Origin: Nesterenkonia muleiensis
Lineage (GTDB): Bacteria > Actinomycetota > Actinomycetes > Actinomycetales > Micrococcaceae
Assembly: GCF_003600155.1 (NCBI RefSeq)
Contig: NZ_QWLD01000003.1
Span: 248,001 to 312,000, forward strand
Direction of reading: 5' to 3'
Length of the DNA stretch: 64,000 nt
A program made the translations under genes and the position numbers. Numbering within the stretch: position 1 is the first letter of the stretch; the number at the start of each line of letters is the position of its first letter. Below, piece after piece: positions 63,221-64,000 of the stretch. Below the pieces are notes generated by a model that ran no database searches, was not told the origin of the DNA, and was given only the letters and a program-made list of their open reading frames with translations.

Positions 63221-63224
63221 GTCA

Positions 63225-63740
63225 GTGATATCACTGGTCGGCGAGCTGATCACCTCGGGGAACGCGGCACACCTTGTCGCAGGGCTCCTGCTGCTGATCG
63301 GAGGGGGAGCCTTCGCAGTCTGCGGCATCGCCCTGGCGTTCATCGACATCCAGCAGCACCGCCTGCCCAACAGGATCGTCTACCCTTGGGCCGGTTTCAC
63401 CCTCAGCCTGCTGGTGCTGATCACCTTCCTGCTCGGCGATCTCCCCGGGTTGGGCCGGGCGATCGCCGCGGGCCTGGCGTGGGGGCTGCTGTTCCTGGCC
63501 GTTCGGCTGATTCACCCACCGTCGATCGGCATGGGCGACGTGAAGCTCACCGTGGTGCTGGGCATGTATGCCGGCTTCCTGGGCTGGGAGGTGCTCTTGG
63601 CCGCCGTCGCACTGTCTTTCCTGATTGGTGGCCTGGTCTCGCTGTGGCTGCTGGTCACCAAACGGGCCAGTTCATCCAGCAGGATCGCCTTCGGCCCGTT
63701 CCTGATCCTGGGCGCAGCGGGGGCCCTGATCCTCAGCTGA
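63225..63740 (+). CDS. A24-family prepilin peptidase, minimal form
   Basis: The 171-residue membrane protein has the two catalytic Asp sites IDIQQHRLPNRIVYP and GMGDVKLTVVLGMY, with about six helices. It lacks the N-terminal methylase domain, as in TadV-type prepilin peptidases. The SAF-domain protein at 2817 could be part of the same pilus system elsewhere in the genome. The start is GTG, 5 bases after the carbonic anhydrase stop. Confidence 0.9.
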   Translation: MISLVGELITSGNAAHLVAGLLLLIGGGAFAVCGIALAFIDIQQHRLPNRIVYPWAGFTLSLLVLITFLLGDLPGLGRAIAAGLAWGLLFLAVRLIHPPSIGMGDVKLTVVLGMYAGFLGWEVLLAAVALSFLIGGLVSLWLLVTKRASSSSRIAFGPFLILGAAGALILS

Positions 63741-63761
63741 GGAGGCGACGCGTCGTGTAGC

Positions 63762-63830
63762 CCTGCTAGATTGCAACTTTGCTTCCTGCTAAAGTTCAAG
63801 TACCCAACCTGCTAGATTGAAACTAAGGAT
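63762..63830 (+). repeat. Three tandem 23-bp repeats upstream of ATPase gene
   Basis: Units begin at 63762, 63785 and 63808, each starting CCTGCTA; units 1 and 3 share CCTGCTAGATTG(C/A)AACT, while unit 2 is CCTGCTAAAGTTCAAGT. The exact 23-bp spacing (about two helical turns) and location directly before the ATG at 63832 suggest an operator array. AAGGA inside the last unit is the probable RBS. Confidence 0.75.
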
Positions 63831-63831
63831 C

Positions 63832-64000
63832 ATGTCTCAGCAGAACTACCTCAGGCGCTTCGTCGATGATTTCCTCGATGAAACAATGCCCCACCTGCCG
63901 GCCTTCATGATCACCGGCCCACGCGCGAGCGGCAAAACGACCACAGCCTTGGAACGCGCCGCCTCAGTGTTGCGATTGGATGAGCCAGCTGTCGCAGACA
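63832..64000 (+). CDS. AAA-type ATPase (DUF4143-family-like), partial at window end
   Basis: The 56 visible codons read MSQQNYLRRFVDDFLDETMP, then PAFMITGPRASGKTTTALER with a Walker A (GPRASGKTT) and ASVLRLDEPAVAD. This is the usual N-terminus of the stand-alone ATPases with a C-terminal DUF4143 domain, which appear sporadically in bacteria and whose function is unclear. The rest lies beyond 64000. Confidence 0.75.
   Translation, partial: MSQQNYLRRFVDDFLDETMPHLPAFMITGPRASGKTTTALERAASVLRLDEPAVAD

Overview
The window is high-GC DNA with short intergenic gaps and many 1-14 bp gene overlaps. Its marker families (WhiB, TIGR03089, DUF3499, DUF5719, DUF3817, LCP, actinobacterial PMT) place it in Actinomycetota. 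The order Trm112-like/DUF3499/DUF5719/giant glycosyltransferase/WhiB/TIGR03089/GtrA/LCP/purE/purK is the arrangement I associate with Micrococcales; a Micrococcaceae member such as Nesterenkonia is my inference, not something tested. I see no rRNA, tRNA, CRISPR array or prophage.

Layout. 1-31 kb is a conserved housekeeping block: protein O-mannosyltransferase, 5-formyl-THF cyclo-ligase, an FmdB zinc ribbon behind a perfect CIRCE operator, a SAF-domain protein, a degenerate helicase-like protein, guaA, DUF3817, SURF1, a PadR module, SpoIIM/RDD membrane proteins, ahcY with a 54-codon Trm112-like gene, and the envelope glycosylation/WhiB/LCP/purEK block. 30.4-34.5 kb is accessory: a signal-less subtilisin paired with a small propeptide-like protein, TetR and YqeB-like genes, unknown small genes and a decayed alpha/beta hydrolase.

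34.5-53.4 kb is a large methylated-amine and amine island. Its parts are a three-gene dimethylamine monooxygenase (heme DUF3445 subunit, PDR-type reductase, DmmA-like zinc ribbon), an ammonium transporter with an unusual PII protein, an XRE-cupin regulator, a gamma-glutamylmethylamide-synthetase-like GS with N-methylglutamate-synthase-like subunits (GlxB/C/D or MgsA/B/C type), a SolA-type FAD amine oxidase, a trimethylamine monooxygenase (Tmm) with a cupin and an unknown 283-aa protein, a short-chain dehydrogenase, a TPQ copper amine oxidase, and a divergent small-molecule kinase and class-III PLP enzyme. Together these suggest trimethylamine -> TMAO, dimethylamine -> methylamine -> gamma-glutamylmethylamide -> N-methylglutamate -> glutamate + formaldehyde. 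The SolA-like oxidase would stand in for the usual four-subunit N-methylglutamate dehydrogenase. No recognisable TMAO demethylase lies in the window. Related GAAACACA/TGTTTAC motifs precede several of these operons.

53.4-60.8 kb is a patchwork of accessory and decaying DNA: an NTF2-like pseudogene, RlmA-type rRNA methyltransferase, an ArsR-like regulator divergent from an ABC-2 exporter, a lower-GC segment encoding a secreted Gly/Ala-rich two-cysteine protein followed by a tiny two-helix membrane protein (bacteriocin/immunity-like), and a broken ISL3 transposase. 60.8-64 kb returns to core genes (glpX, DUF4245, beta-carbonic anhydrase, prepilin peptidase) and ends inside an AAA ATPase gene preceded by three tandem 23-bp repeats.
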